This document shows positions 33,501-42,756 of a DNA stretch of 64,000 nt, one piece after another (positions within the stretch are counted from its first letter, which is position 1; every line of letters starts with the position of its first letter). The notes beneath the pieces were generated by a model. It did no database searches. It saw nothing but the letters and a program-made list of their open reading frames with translations, and had not been told where the DNA came from. Source of the DNA: Carposina sasakii. Taxonomy: Eukaryota; Arthropoda; Insecta; Lepidoptera; Carposinidae. The translations under genes were made by a program, and so were the position numbers. Where the stretch lies: assembly GCA_014607495.2 (NCBI GenBank), contig CP053163.1:8412716-8476715 (forward strand), given 5' to 3'.

Positions 33501-35527
33501 AATAATTGTCAATTCACTTATTGTTTTGATCGCCATTTTGCAGAGTGAGATAAAAATATATGATACATCTATGTACAAGCAAACACGCGCCGTGCGTGTG
33601 CGAATGCGCCCGCTGTGTTTCGTTTTTGCAGTAGCTTCTTACCATGTTCATTGTCTGGGACATGAGCTGACACGACTCAACCCGAAATTATTCCGATGAT
33701 GCTCTATTGAAACGCTCGCCCTACTGTCGAAATAAATAGGTTTGTCTCTATCGCTCAGTAGTGTACAACGTTAAATACAATTACAGCTGTGTGTGTGTTC
33801 GTGCATGTAGTTGTGTTACATGCCTAATTTCTAGTTGACGATTTTAAGGACGTGCCCTATCTTCCGCTATTTTGTTTTCATCTAAGGCCTACAACTTTTA
33901 ACTCTCTTCCGCAAATAAGGTGATAAAAAAGCTGATCTTTTACTATCTCTTTCTCTTATTTCTAAAATCTTGTCAATCTAGTATATAAAATTCTCGTGTC
34001 GCGGTTTTTGTTACCAAACACTTTTGAAACGGCTTGACCGATTTTTATGAAATTTTATATGGCACCTATATTCGGTAGGTCTGAGAATAGGTCGTTAATA
34101 TTTTTTATAGGTATACCCCTTCCAAGCAATAAACGACATCCATGCGAACGGAGCCGCTGGCAACAGTTAGACAAAATATAGAGTACAACGACCGAAAGTA
34201 TCTCTACACTTAGTTCAAATATAATTTTCTATATAGTATACTCGTATACCAATTTTTATCTTTTTACTCACGAAATTGTTACAAAATAGTGCAGCTCAGT
34301 GCAATAGTTTACTATATGGATGTTGTACTACCGTAAAGAAGAATATCTTCATACTAGCGTCCGCCCTCGTCAGCTTAGGGAAGTATTGCACCCTAGTTTT
34401 ACATATAGATAAACCTTTATACATATATGAACCCTCCTCTTGAATTACGCTATCTATTTAAAAAAACACATCAAAATCGATGCGTAGTTTTGAAGATCTT
34501 AGCATACATATAAACAAATATCGAGAAGTGACTTTGTGTTATATTGATATTATAAAGTTTGTGTTATATTGATGTTATGGTGATATTATAAAGGGTGAGT
34601 TGATCGTCAACGTTCCCGAAAACTACAGAATCTCCTCGTCATCACGATTATTTTTCTCCATGGAAGCATACCTGGGAAGTGTCTGGTTTCCAAAATAATA
34701 GGGTCCAAAGTTGAGTAAATAGACTGCGTTTTTCTGCATAAATGCACATTGACGCGTATAGCAAGATTTTTTTACGAGAAATAATTAATATCTGTCTATG
34801 AAAAAAACTAGCATAAAGACTGGACACTATAAATTTCGCCCAATCAAGTAATAAAATATTTTTATCAAAAAAATTTACATTGTTTCTCAGAATTGTTTTT
34901 GGCATAAACTTACTTTATTTGATGTATAGAGTACGTACCCTTCGTTAAGGGTGGCAACGAAAAAACATCCTGTATATATAGTGATATTATACATACCGAT
35001 ATATTATTTGCCCAAACGTGCAAGAGAGTTATGTTTAAAGTGGTCAAATACGGTGATGTTCTGTTCACCCTGGAAGTTAGCATAGTCGCATTTGCTACAT
35101 ACTTATCATTCGCATACACAATCCTTGCTTTATCTTGCTCAAATTCCTGTTAAAATTAGAAAAATATCTTTTAAAGCATATTAATAAATTATTATGATTT
35201 TAAAATCCCAACTAATATTATAAATGCGAAAGTAACTCTGTCTGTCTGTCTGTTACGCTTTCCCGCTTAAACCTCGCAACCGATTTTGATGAAATTTGGT
35301 ACAGACAATCTTTAGACCCTGAGACAGAACATAGGCTACTTTTTATTTCGAAAAAATATCATATAAATATTTTAATCGGGTTTATATCAACATTTTGTTT
35401 TTTTTTGCAGTCCACGCGGACGGAGTCGCGGGCGTCCACTAGTTTATTATAAAAACAAACTTACACAGTATAATACACTGCAGAAACTGAAAACTATTAG
35501 AAGTAATGAGAACGTGTTGTGTCCCAT
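30532..35527 (-). CDS. Small secreted glycoprotein, DUF1091/CheA-CheB-like (tentative), paralog L
   Basis: Four exons, all phase 0 with GT-AG introns: 35527-35465, 35146-34997, 33024-32881 and 30711-30532 (TAA at 30532-30534), giving 178 aa. Exon 1 encodes the whole signal peptide (MGHNTFSLLLIVFSFCSVLYC). Mature protein: residues 22-71 with four N-glycosylation sequons (NAT, NRT, NIT, NIS), two conserved cysteines (93 in YKLCD, 115 in PQCP), the segment YHFVGLEFPPKN and a basic C-tail (SKRKPRKNQNK). The Cys-Asp and Cys-Pro pattern followed by an aromatic-rich 'Y-H-F' strand suggests the secreted insect DUF1091/CheA-CheB group, whose fold is lipid-binding-like. That assignment is by pattern only. 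Introns carry a Helitron-like element, a P-like element, an M1 MITE and a LINE. The closest relative is the neighbour at 37444-42190. Confidence 0.85.
31510..32379. mobile_element. Foldback/tandem-repeat element inserted in LINE
   Basis: A roughly 146-bp unit (gtgagttctacagttcctga ... cttcccgtagcagatcact) occurs three times from about 31563, 31709 and 31855. About 31755-31998 is then mirrored as its reverse complement at about 32140-32376, with few differences, around a ~140-bp centre. It separates two parts of one LINE reading frame. Exact ends and TSD were not resolved. Confidence 0.75.
32635..32668 (+). repeat. (AAAAT)n tail
   Basis: About six AAAAT units at the 3' end of the LINE fragment. 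Confidence 0.9.
33226..33886 (+). mobile_element. P-element-like transposon, internally deleted, 8-bp TSD
   Basis: The terminal inverted repeats are CTTAGATGAAAACAAAATAG (left) and its complement (right). They continue with GAAGATAGG(T) against a complement interrupted by a short gap. The 8-bp direct repeat GCCTACAA flanks it (33218-33225 and 33887-33894). P-superfamily elements make 8-bp duplications and encode a THAP zinc finger at the transposase N-terminus. A THAP-like start is present at 33395. The 661-bp length leaves no room for a transposase catalytic domain. It sits in intron 2 of paralog L. Confidence 0.8.
33395..33472 (+). pseudogene. THAP-type zinc-finger remnant of P-like transposase
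   Basis: An ATG opens the short frame MPSCAFVRCTNHSKKNKSHG followed by ITFHA and a stop. The start M-x-x-C-x4-C with a basic loop and ITFH is the N-terminal half of a THAP domain (C2CH DNA-binding finger). In another frame about 33515-33555 encodes YCFDRHFAE, resembling the second Cys...His-Phe part, so indels probably broke the domain. The position just inside the left TIR agrees with a P-type transposase first exon. Confidence 0.7.
33978..34570. mobile_element. Degenerate Helitron-like/other repeat fragments
   Basis: ctagtatataaaattctcgt (33979) and actagcgtccgccctcg (34353) look like starts or ends of Lep1-type elements, but internal sequence is strongly diverged. Assignment is uncertain. 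Confidence 0.3.
34591..34973 (+). mobile_element. M1 MITE in intron 2 of paralog L
   Basis: Full M1 body with left end AAGGGTGAGTTGATCGTC (first bases diverged) and right end CATCCTGT. Its edge lies about 21 nt from the exon 2 splice donor. An open frame running across it is accidental. Confidence 0.85.
35206..35442 (+). mobile_element. Helitron-like element (Lep1 type) in intron 1 of paralog L
   Basis: A|TC start followed by ACTAATATTATAAATGCG. The 3' hairpin is GTCCACGCGGAC, then GGAGTCGCGGGCGTCCA and CTAG|T. No TSD. Intron 1 is 318 bp here and 85 bp in the paralog, and the difference is close to the length of this element. Confidence 0.85.
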
Positions 35528-35594
35528 TTTTTCAACCTTAAATAAATATTATTTACGCAGTATATAATGGCCTATACATTTAAAATGGCCTCGT

Positions 35595-35612
35595 CCGGTT
35601 CTTTATAGTAAA
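35595..35612 (-). promoter_or_regulatory. Candidate core promoter of paralog L
   Basis: Minus-strand TATAAAG (35601-35607) lies 74 nt upstream of the start codon and is followed by AACCGGACGAGGCCATTTT. The same block occurs at the same spacing in the other paralog. Confidence 0.5.
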
Positions 35613-35696
35613 AATTATACTATACAGAGTGTGACAAAAGGGGCGACATACCTACATATAAATAATATACTCAATATATGATTCAATTAACCTTCA

Positions 35697-35790
35697 CCCG
35701 GATGCGTGTGCGTGCACGTAAGCGTAGACGTATACGTACATCTAAGTTGTAATGTATGGAACTGTATAGGCATGGGCAGACCGGATGCGT
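35697..35790 (+). mobile_element. Half copy of the CpG-rich MITE
   Basis: ggatgcgtgtgcgtgcacgt ... gcatgggcagaccggatgcg matches the left half of the element at 9795-10015. Confidence 0.8.
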
Positions 35791-36555
35791 AAAAATGCAA
35801 TATTAGTACGAATAAATATTAATATTTTATACCAAGTAATGCTTGATTATAGTATTTAATACTAGCTGTTACCCGTGATTTACTTTACGTAAACTAAACT
35901 ATACATATATGCAAAATTTCGGGAAGATTGGTTAAGTAAATAAAGCGTGAAGAGGTAACAAACAAACAAACTTACTTTCACATTTAGAAAATTATAGTAA
36001 CTTATATGTGCTCACATTTTTATAAAACTTGGCAGATACGACCCAACTATAATATTGTTCTTAGTAGCGTTTTCGTAAATAGTTAGAAACATTATATATT
36101 CACATTTATAAAAATATAAAATATAAATTATTTATTGACAGACAAATGAGCCCATAGTTTGTTAGTTTTACAAGATCTTATGTCTATGTTAGTAATATGT
36201 ATTCTTCCAAATCATATATCTATTTATACATATAAAATATTTTGTCCTAAATAACTGATTAATCGCCGCATAGTCTAAACCTGTGATTTTACAGACCTGT
36301 TTTGTGTATGGCATAGACATCCGATAACAAACATTTTCAAAATTCTAACGGGAATGGAATAAATCCAGAAATCCAAATATTGGCGGACGAAGTCGTGGAA
36401 GGATTCATCACATTTATTTTAGCTATTGCCCGCAACTCCATACGTACATCCTTCTCCGTACTCCCAAAATATATGCATGCAATATTTCCAGAAGATTGGT
36501 TAAATAAATAAAGCGTGAAGAGGAAACAAACATATTTACTTTCGCATTAATAATA
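35791..36555. other. Unassigned sequence with Helitron-like scraps
   Basis: Scraps at about 35864-36000 and 36345-36545 (gcggacgaagtcgtgg, aagattggttaaataaataa) resemble degraded Lep1-type elements. No gene is seen. Confidence 0.35.
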
Positions 36556-36765
36556 TTCATCACCATCATCAGCCTATTGCAGTCCACTGCTGGACGTATA
36601 TAGTCCTATTTGCCTATAGTCACCACGCTGGGCAGGCGGGTTGGTGACCGAAGTTTGTATTTTGGACAATATTGTCCCAGAAACCCTTAATCGCTTCATA
36701 CGATACCCACGGGTAGAAGACATGGTGTGGTACGAATTCTACTCTGCCGGCACCACGCGGCCATA
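36556..36765 (-). mobile_element. Internally deleted RTE derivative
   Basis: Minus-strand copy of the structure at 2738-2995: leader (ccggcagagtagaattcgta...) joined to 3' end (gtccagcagtggactgcaat). Part of the 3' segment is deleted. Confidence 0.75.
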
Positions 36766-36865
36766 TTTATAAAATTAGTTGGGATTAATTTACAGTAAAT
36801 GCAATGCAGTTTTCAATTCTGCATAGGTACCTAAGTAGATTCTTTTATAAATAAAGATATTGTCA

Positions 36866-36985
36866 GCGTCCATTGCTAAACGTAGGCCTCCCCCAGAGCA
36901 CGCCACATGGCTCGATTTTCCGTTTTTGCCATCCAGTCACTACCAGCCGCCCTCTTTCCATCTGACTCAAGCTCAACTCTAAATT
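36866..36985 (-). pseudogene. RTE-type LINE 3' coding end
   Basis: The minus strand reads GSDWMAKTENRAMW-like residues and then gcgtgctctgggggaggcct, i.e. the extreme C-terminus and 3' UTR of the element B family. It is a short 5'-truncated copy. Confidence 0.65.
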
Positions 36986-37119
36986 TACCCATAAAATCAT
37001 ACGTTGTCTCATGCAAAGTTTGTTCGGTTTTTTTGCTCCTTTGGGGGTTGAATTTAGGACAGTTCTTTTCAGTGTCATACGGCGTAATTTAAGTGGGCTA
37101 TGTCAGGCGATTTTCGAAA

Positions 37120-37200
37120 TATTTGGATTTCACGTTTTTCCCGTTCACGTGGAAATTTCGGGAAATTCACTCTCAGTGTTCTTATACACCCCCTGACAAA
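37120..37200 (+). repeat. Fragment of the Helitron-associated minisatellite
   Basis: tcccgttcacgtggaaattt, then cgggaaattcactctcagtg resembles one unit of the 127-bp repeat at 55-57 kb. Confidence 0.5.
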
Positions 37201-37443
37201 CATACAGATATGTACACATAAATACATATAGGCAAACAGACAAAAAGGAAAAACATTGTTTTGAGTTCTCTAGTAATATAAAGGCAACAATTTTATTAAT
37301 ATATAGAAGAAAATATTCAAGTTTAATTTACCCTACATTATAAGTAAACAGGAGAAACGGAATAATTAAATAAATGAAATCCAAGTTGTGACGTGTATAG
37401 TTGTTTTAAAAAAGTCACGTATTATTTTGTGATGTTTTTGTTT

Positions 37444-40400
37444 TCAGTGGTGTTTTTTTCTTTTTGGCGCTTTCAAGTCCCCTTTAATTTCAAATACCCT
37501 CTCTTTCGAATTTCTGTAGATTACAATTCTGATTGAATAGTCCACATTGCTTTTTAAAATGTACGGTAGGTTTTTTGGAGGAAACTCCATACCTATAAAA
37601 TGATAACTCCCCTGAAAACGAAAAATAAGTAGCTATAAAAATAATAATTATAAAATTATTAATAAAGAAAATGGAAAAAATTCTTCACCCGAGTGGGAAT
37701 AAAATAATAAATGTACAAAAATTACAATAAAAAATGTACAGTAGCATTTATCTGCATTCGAGCTTATATTACCGTATAAACTTATCCTACATCATCATCA
37801 GCCTATTGCAGTCCACTGCTGGACGTAGGTCTCCCCCAGGGCACGCCACAAGACTGCCATGGGAGGTATTTGCCCATAGTCACCACGCTGGGCAGGCGGG
37901 TTGGTGACCATCTAAACTTAACCTACATACAGGATGTTTTTTCGTTGCCAACCTTAACGAAGGGTACGTACTCTATACATCAATTAAAGTAAGTTTATGC
38001 CAAAAAAATGGTGGGAAACGATGTAATTTTTTTTATTTTTTTTATTAATTAATCGGGCGAAATTTATAGTATCCAGTGTTTATTATGGTAGTTCTTTCAT
38101 AGACAGATAATAATTATTTCTCGTGAAAAAATCTTGCTACACGCGTCAATATGCATTTATGCAGAAGAACGCAGTCTATTTACTCAACTTTGGACCCTAA
38201 TATTTTGGGAACCAGACACTTTCCAGGTATGCTTCCATGGAGAAAAATGATCGTGATGACGAGGAGATTCCGTAGTTTTCGGGAACGTCGACGACCAAAA
38301 ATCACCTGTATATACGAGTGTATAAGGTCTAACCAGAAGTAATTACGATATTTTGGGATGCGGCATAATCAATAACAAAAAACGTAATGTGAATAATTTA
38401 AAGAAAATATACTTTAAGGATAATAGTTTTTTATTATCTCATACAAAACTTTTGATATTTTTCTCAAAGATTCTGTATAACCGTCACGTAAACACACACA
38501 ACAACACACGCACAGTAAACTAAGCCCTGCCCGCCACGTTTACATTAACACTACAACACGCATAGATCATGAAGGTTGCACACACACACGTTCTCTTTCT
38601 TCTTCACACAATTCTCGTTTTTCTCCGTCGGCGTATTTAATGCGCCGCGCTTACTAGATGATGATTTTTTTGTATTAAAAAATTTAATAATTTTATAATA
38701 TATAATATCTTGACTAAGATAAATTTATAAAAACACTTCTCCATTAATATAATCCGTTAGGATATGGTTGATCGTTTCATCTTTAAAACATTGTGCTGAG
38801 GGATTCAGCTTTGTTTGTCGAGATTTGGCTAGTGTATAGCTATCGGGATGAAAAATAACGTTGCCAATATACAGGATGATTTTTGGTCGTCAACGTTCCC
38901 GAAAACTACGGAATCTCCTCATCATCACGATCATTTTTCTCCATGGAAGCATATCTGGGAAGTGTCTGGTTTCCAAAATATTAGGGTCCAAAGTAGAGTA
39001 AATAGACTGCGTTTTTCTGCATAAATGCACATAGACGCGCGTAGCAGGATTTTTTCACGAAAAATAATTAATATCTGTCTATAAAAAAACAAACATAAAC
39101 ACTAGACACTATAAATTTCGCACGATCAAGGAATTTAAAAATTTTTTTCAAAAAAAAATATTTTTTTTCCCAGATTTTTTTTTGGCATAAACTTACTTTA
39201 TTTCATGTATAGAGTACGTACCCTTCGTTAAAGGTGGCCACAAAAAAACACCCTGTATAATTTAGAAAAGAGATAGTAAAATTCGTCATCCGAGTAATTG
39301 ACTCGGTGGCTCAGTGATGAGAGCGCTGGCACGCGGAATGCAGAGGTCGTGGGTTCGATTCCCACCCGGGTGAGGAATTTTTTCCATTTCTTTATTAATA
39401 ATTTTATAATATATAATATCTTGACTAAGATAAATTTATAAAAACATTTCTCCATTAATATAATCCGTTAGGATATGGTTGATCGTTTCATCTTTAAAAC
39501 ATTGTGCTGAGGGATTCAGCTTTGTTTGTCGAGATTTGGCTAGTGTATAGCTATCGGGATGAAAAATAACGTTGCCAATATATAATTTAGAAAAGAGATA
39601 GTAAAATTCGTCATCCGAGTAATTGACCCGGTGGCTCAGTGATGAGAGCGCTGGCACGCGGAATGCAGAGGTCGTGGGTTCGATTCCCACCCGGGTGAGG
39701 AATTTTTTCCATTTCTTTATTAATAATTTTATAATATATAATATCTTGACTAAGATAAATTTATAAAAACATTTCTCCATTAATATAATCCGTTAGGATA
39801 TGGTTGATCGTTTCATCTTTAAAACATTGTGCTGAGGGATTCAGCTTTGTTTGTCGAGATTTGGCTAGTGTATAGCTATCGGGATGAAAAATAACGTTGC
39901 CAATATGTAATTTAGAAAAGAGATGGTAAAATTCGTCATCCGAGTAATTGACCCGGTGGCTCAGTGGTGAGAGCGCTGGCACGCGGAATGCAGAGGTCGT
40001 GGGTTCGATTCCCACCCGGGTGAGGAATTTTTTCCATTTCTTTATTAATAATTTTATAAAAAATTTAAGTTTATTTTAATGTTTTCTCGAAAACTAGCGA
40101 GTTAATTTCGATTATTTTTTCATTTATGGTTATATTATTTACCCTAGAAACATAATCACTACTTTTTGGTAGACCTTATATATGTCGTGGCCATATTGTT
40201 AAATTGATCATTTCATGAAATGGTCGAGCATTTCATGAAGTGGTCGCATTTCATGAAGTGGCCAATTCAATTTGACCAGATCGTTAAATCGTCTACATTT
40301 CACGATTTTGTCATCCACGTTTGGCCAAATCGTATTAACAGGGTGTCCATAAAATCCGAATGTGGTAAGAGCTTATATAAATAATATATACCGTACACCA

Positions 40401-42190
40401 TATATAAGTATACCATAAGGTATGATGGTATGATTTTTTTTGCTATTATTTATGTGATATTTTCACAATATAATATTTAAAAACATAAAAGACTTTACAA
40501 AAGCGATTCGCATCTGGCACATCGCCGGACGCTGCCTGGGCACGCTCGCTCCGCTCGCTCGGCTCGTGCGTCATTTGTCATAGTCTAACCTAACCTAACC
40601 TATCGTAATCTAAGGTTTTTGTTTAACAATATTATTATAAACCACCATTAAGTCTAATATACATTATACAATATAACACACTATCCGTGAACTTCTTCTG
40701 CATAGTCACCCTACTCTCTTTAATTTGTTTTATAACCTAAAAAGAAAAATCCGCCATCTTCACACATAAATAAAACGCGCGCAGCGCCTCTACCGGTGAT
40801 TCATGTAACTATTTTACGATATGATCAATAATCTTGACCACTTCATGAAATGATCGAGCGTTTAGTTGCCCATATCGAGAAACGATTTTTAATCATCGAT
40901 CTGCCCAAACCATATCATGATGTGGCCAATAGACAGTTGAACTTTTCATGAAATGCGACCATTTCATGAAATGCTCGACCATTTCATGAAATGATCAATT
41001 CTACGATATGGCCACGACATATATACAGGGTGTAACAGAAAGGGTATGTTAAGCGAAAAGCTGTATAAATAGCCCACTATAGAGAACCTATTTCCAAAAT
41101 TTGAGACTCGAAATCACATTTATATTTTTCAAGATTGTATGAAAATTCTTGAGATATTTAAAAATTCTCCATACTATCGGGAAAATTAAACATGTGATTT
41201 CGGATCTCAAATTTTGTGGATAGGTTCTATAGTGGGCTATTTACATAGTTTTTCGCTTAACATACCCTTTTTGTTACACCCTATAGAGAGATATATACAT
41301 CGATGATAATAAAACTTTGTAAAAAAAATTTTTTTACCAACCTGTTGCCTCTAGAAGTTAATATAATAAATTAATACCTATGTATTTAAAAAAATAATTT
41401 GAATACAAAATTTTCTAAAGTTACCTTACCGGTAGTACTGGACAATGCGGTGGTATATCGGTATAAGTTGTGATCCATTTGACTGTCCACTCCAAGACAA
41501 TAATATCACATTGTTTGTAAGTAATTCTGAGAGCGTCCCATTTTTCATGAATATTTTGGAACTCAAATAGGTACTATAAAATTCGAACATAAAAAGAATA
41601 ATAGGTATAAAAATATATTTTAAAAAAACGGCCTGCAAGTTTTTCAACTTAAGAAAGGAGTCCAAGAAGGGATTTTGCGTCCTTAGTTGTGCTGCTCTTT
41701 AGTCTTTGCATATAATCTTCAATAAGTTTTTATGAAAAACCAGAAAAAAAGTTTAAGAGCTTGAACATTCCCGCATATGAACTTTATTCAAATGAAACTT
41801 ATGATTCATAAAGACATATTCTAGTATAGATCTATTGTGTAGATCTAATATTTTTAGATAAAGTGTTTTTAATAAGCATTGTACCTACATACCGATATAT
41901 TATTTGCCCAAACGTGCAAGAGAGTTATGTTTAAAGTGGTCAAATACGGTGATGTTCTGTTCACTCTGGAAGTTAATATAGTCGCATTCGCTACATACTT
42001 GTCATTCGTATACACAATTCTCGCTTTCTCTTGTTCAAATTGCTGTAAAAAAATAAAGTCTAGAAGAAAAATTTAAAATATTATTTCAAAAAAAATTTAG
42101 ATACATATTTTGTACATGAAAACTTACACAATGCATTACATTAAATAAAGTGGCAAGTATTAGAACTAACGAGTACATGTTGTTCGCCAT
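37444..42190 (-). CDS. Small secreted glycoprotein, DUF1091/CheA-CheB-like (tentative), paralog R
   Basis: Four exons, all phase 0: 42190-42128, 42042-41893, 41573-41430 and 37611-37444 (TGA at 37444-37446), giving 174 aa. Donors are GTAAGT, GTATGT and GTAAGG, and acceptors are AG in every case. The signal peptide MANNMYSLVLILATLFNVMHC is exactly exon 1. The mature protein has four sequons in residues 22-71, cysteines at 93 and 115, YHFIGMEFPPKN and a basic tail (APKRKKHH). Compared with paralog L, exon 2 differs at 4 of 50 residues but exon 3 at 14 of 48. Only these two copies were found. The 3.8-kb last intron holds an RTE derivative, three MITE-class elements and the tRNA-like array. A soluble extracellular ligand- or pheromone-binding role would fit the tentative family but is inference. 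Confidence 0.85.
37796..37909 (-). mobile_element. Truncated RTE derivative
   Basis: The 3' end (gtccagcagtggactgcaat, gtgccctgggggagacctac) and the inner leader part ggtcaccaacccgcctgccc remain. The outer 5' leader is missing. Confidence 0.75.
37929..38309 (-). mobile_element. M1 MITE
   Basis: Inverted full-length copy: ACAGGATGTTTTTTCGTTGCC at the left, ACGACCAAAAATCACCTGT at the right. A TA-rich target lies either side. Confidence 0.85.
38871..39256 (+). mobile_element. M1 MITE with internal empty-site control
   Basis: ACAGGATGATTTTTGGTCG to CACCCTGT. The neighbouring array units read gccaatatataatttag at the same place, so the insertion added the element plus two bases, i.e. a TA duplication with CAGGATG...CACCCTG ends. 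Confidence 0.95.
39300..39374 (+). repeat. tRNA-like core, array unit 1
   Basis: Box A-like TGGCTCAGTGATGAGAGC with a perfect GCTC/GAGC D stem, box B GGTTCGATTCC and T stem GTGGG/CCCAC. The acceptor stem here is ACTCGG/CCGGGT, with a mismatch. The anticodon stem needs a bulged G and position 33 is not U, so this is a tRNA-derived sequence rather than a working tRNA. Confidence 0.75.
39625..39698 (+). repeat. tRNA-like core, array unit 2
   Basis: Same as unit 1, but the acceptor is ACCCGG/CCGGGT with six pairs. Pol III boxes A and B are intact. Same anticodon-stem defect. Confidence 0.75.
39950..40023 (+). repeat. tRNA-like core, array unit 3
   Basis: Same as unit 2 with D loop AGTGGTGA instead of AGTGATGA. 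Boxes A and B intact. The downstream TTTTTT (about 40027-40033) could end a pol III transcript. Confidence 0.75.
40181..41021. mobile_element. TIR element with iterated TTCATGAA motifs
   Basis: The ends TATGTCGTGGCCATAT (left) and ATATGGCCACGACATA (right) are inverted repeats. The arms extend about 90 bp, and each carries TTTCATGAA palindromes spaced by about 16-21 bp (three at the left, three at the right, plus one more near 40842). The interior is GC-richer (cgctcgctccgctcgctcgg) and has a short CTAACCTAACC run. No transposase. TSD ambiguous within TATA. Confidence 0.8.
41026..41283. mobile_element. Complete foldback MITE, CAGGGTGTAAC ends
   Basis: Left arm CAGGGTGTAACAGAAAGGG, tatgttaagcgaaaagct ... 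and right arm ... agtttttcgcttaacatacc, TTTTTGTTACACCCTA form a hairpin with about 110-bp arms and a short centre. It abuts the preceding element with only a few bases between. Confidence 0.85.
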
Positions 42191-42261
42191 TTTTTTAAAT
42201 ATTAACTCAACGTAATATGTAATGCGCAGGACATAATGCATTTTCAATTAAAAATGGCGGT

Positions 42262-42282
42262 GTCCGGTTTATTATAGTTAAA
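42262..42282 (-). promoter_or_regulatory. Candidate core promoter of paralog R
   Basis: Minus-strand TATAATAAA (42268-42276) lies 78 nt before the ATG, followed by CCGGACACCGCCATTTTTAA. This corresponds to the block upstream of paralog L. Confidence 0.5.
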
Positions 42283-42756
42283 AAAACAAACTGTTTGCGA
42301 ATAACTTACAATTAGGTATCTACCGACTTCCATGACCAACTTAATATTATGGACAAGCTAGGTCCACACTTTAATAATGACTATACCACACCATACCATC
42401 ACTAACGACACTATTGTGCCATTATAAATTTTGTATAATTGCTACAAGCCAAATTGTCTCGATCCAAAACCCATACTATTCAAAATGCCTAGCCGTTTTG
42501 TAATACAGCGTGTTTTAAAATATGCCTTCGACATATACACACACATACGGAACAAGATGTAAAAATGAGAAGGAGGCCAGTAGCTAATAAACTTCAAACT
42601 TCATCTTTTCGCGATGGCTGTTATAACCTCATTAATTATTCAAGCAAGTGGTTTAACTCTATTTAAGCTATAAAATATTTTATGGCTCTCAGTTCCATAA
42701 CAGGTACCAGGTACATGTTTGTCCAATAAATATATTAAAATTTGACTTAATTAATA
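42283..42756. other. Upstream region of paralog R, unassigned
   Basis: No repeat or exon recognised. Confidence 0.35.

Larger units (their letters stand above)
38686..40058 (+). repeat. Tandem array of a 325-bp unit with a tRNA-like core
   Basis: Three complete tRNA-like cores start at 39300, 39625 and 39950, exactly 325 bp apart. They are separated by near-identical spacer (cttgactaagataaatttat ... cgggatgaaaaataacgttg). A further spacer at 38686-38870 begins the array, and its junction to the first core is interrupted by an M1 MITE. Copies differ at only a few positions. Confidence 0.95.

Noticed and set aside
34648..34905. 85-codon ORF in intron 2 of paralog L
   Set aside because: It lies entirely within an M1 MITE, and similar frames appear in other copies by shared sequence.
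39228..40015. Repeated ORFs reading RVGIEPTTSAFRVPALS on the minus strand
   Set aside because: These are antisense translations of the tRNA-like cores in the 325-bp array. Such 'GIEPTTSA' peptides are a known artefact of tRNA-derived repeats.
39300..40023. Functional tRNA genes
   Set aside because: Boxes A and B are good, but the anticodon stem has a bulge, position 33 is not U and the acceptor stem is mismatched at its end.
40585..40603. CTAACCTAACCTAACC run as an interstitial telomere (insect TTAGG repeat)
   Set aside because: Only about three to four units inside a mobile element. Too short to argue for telomeric origin.
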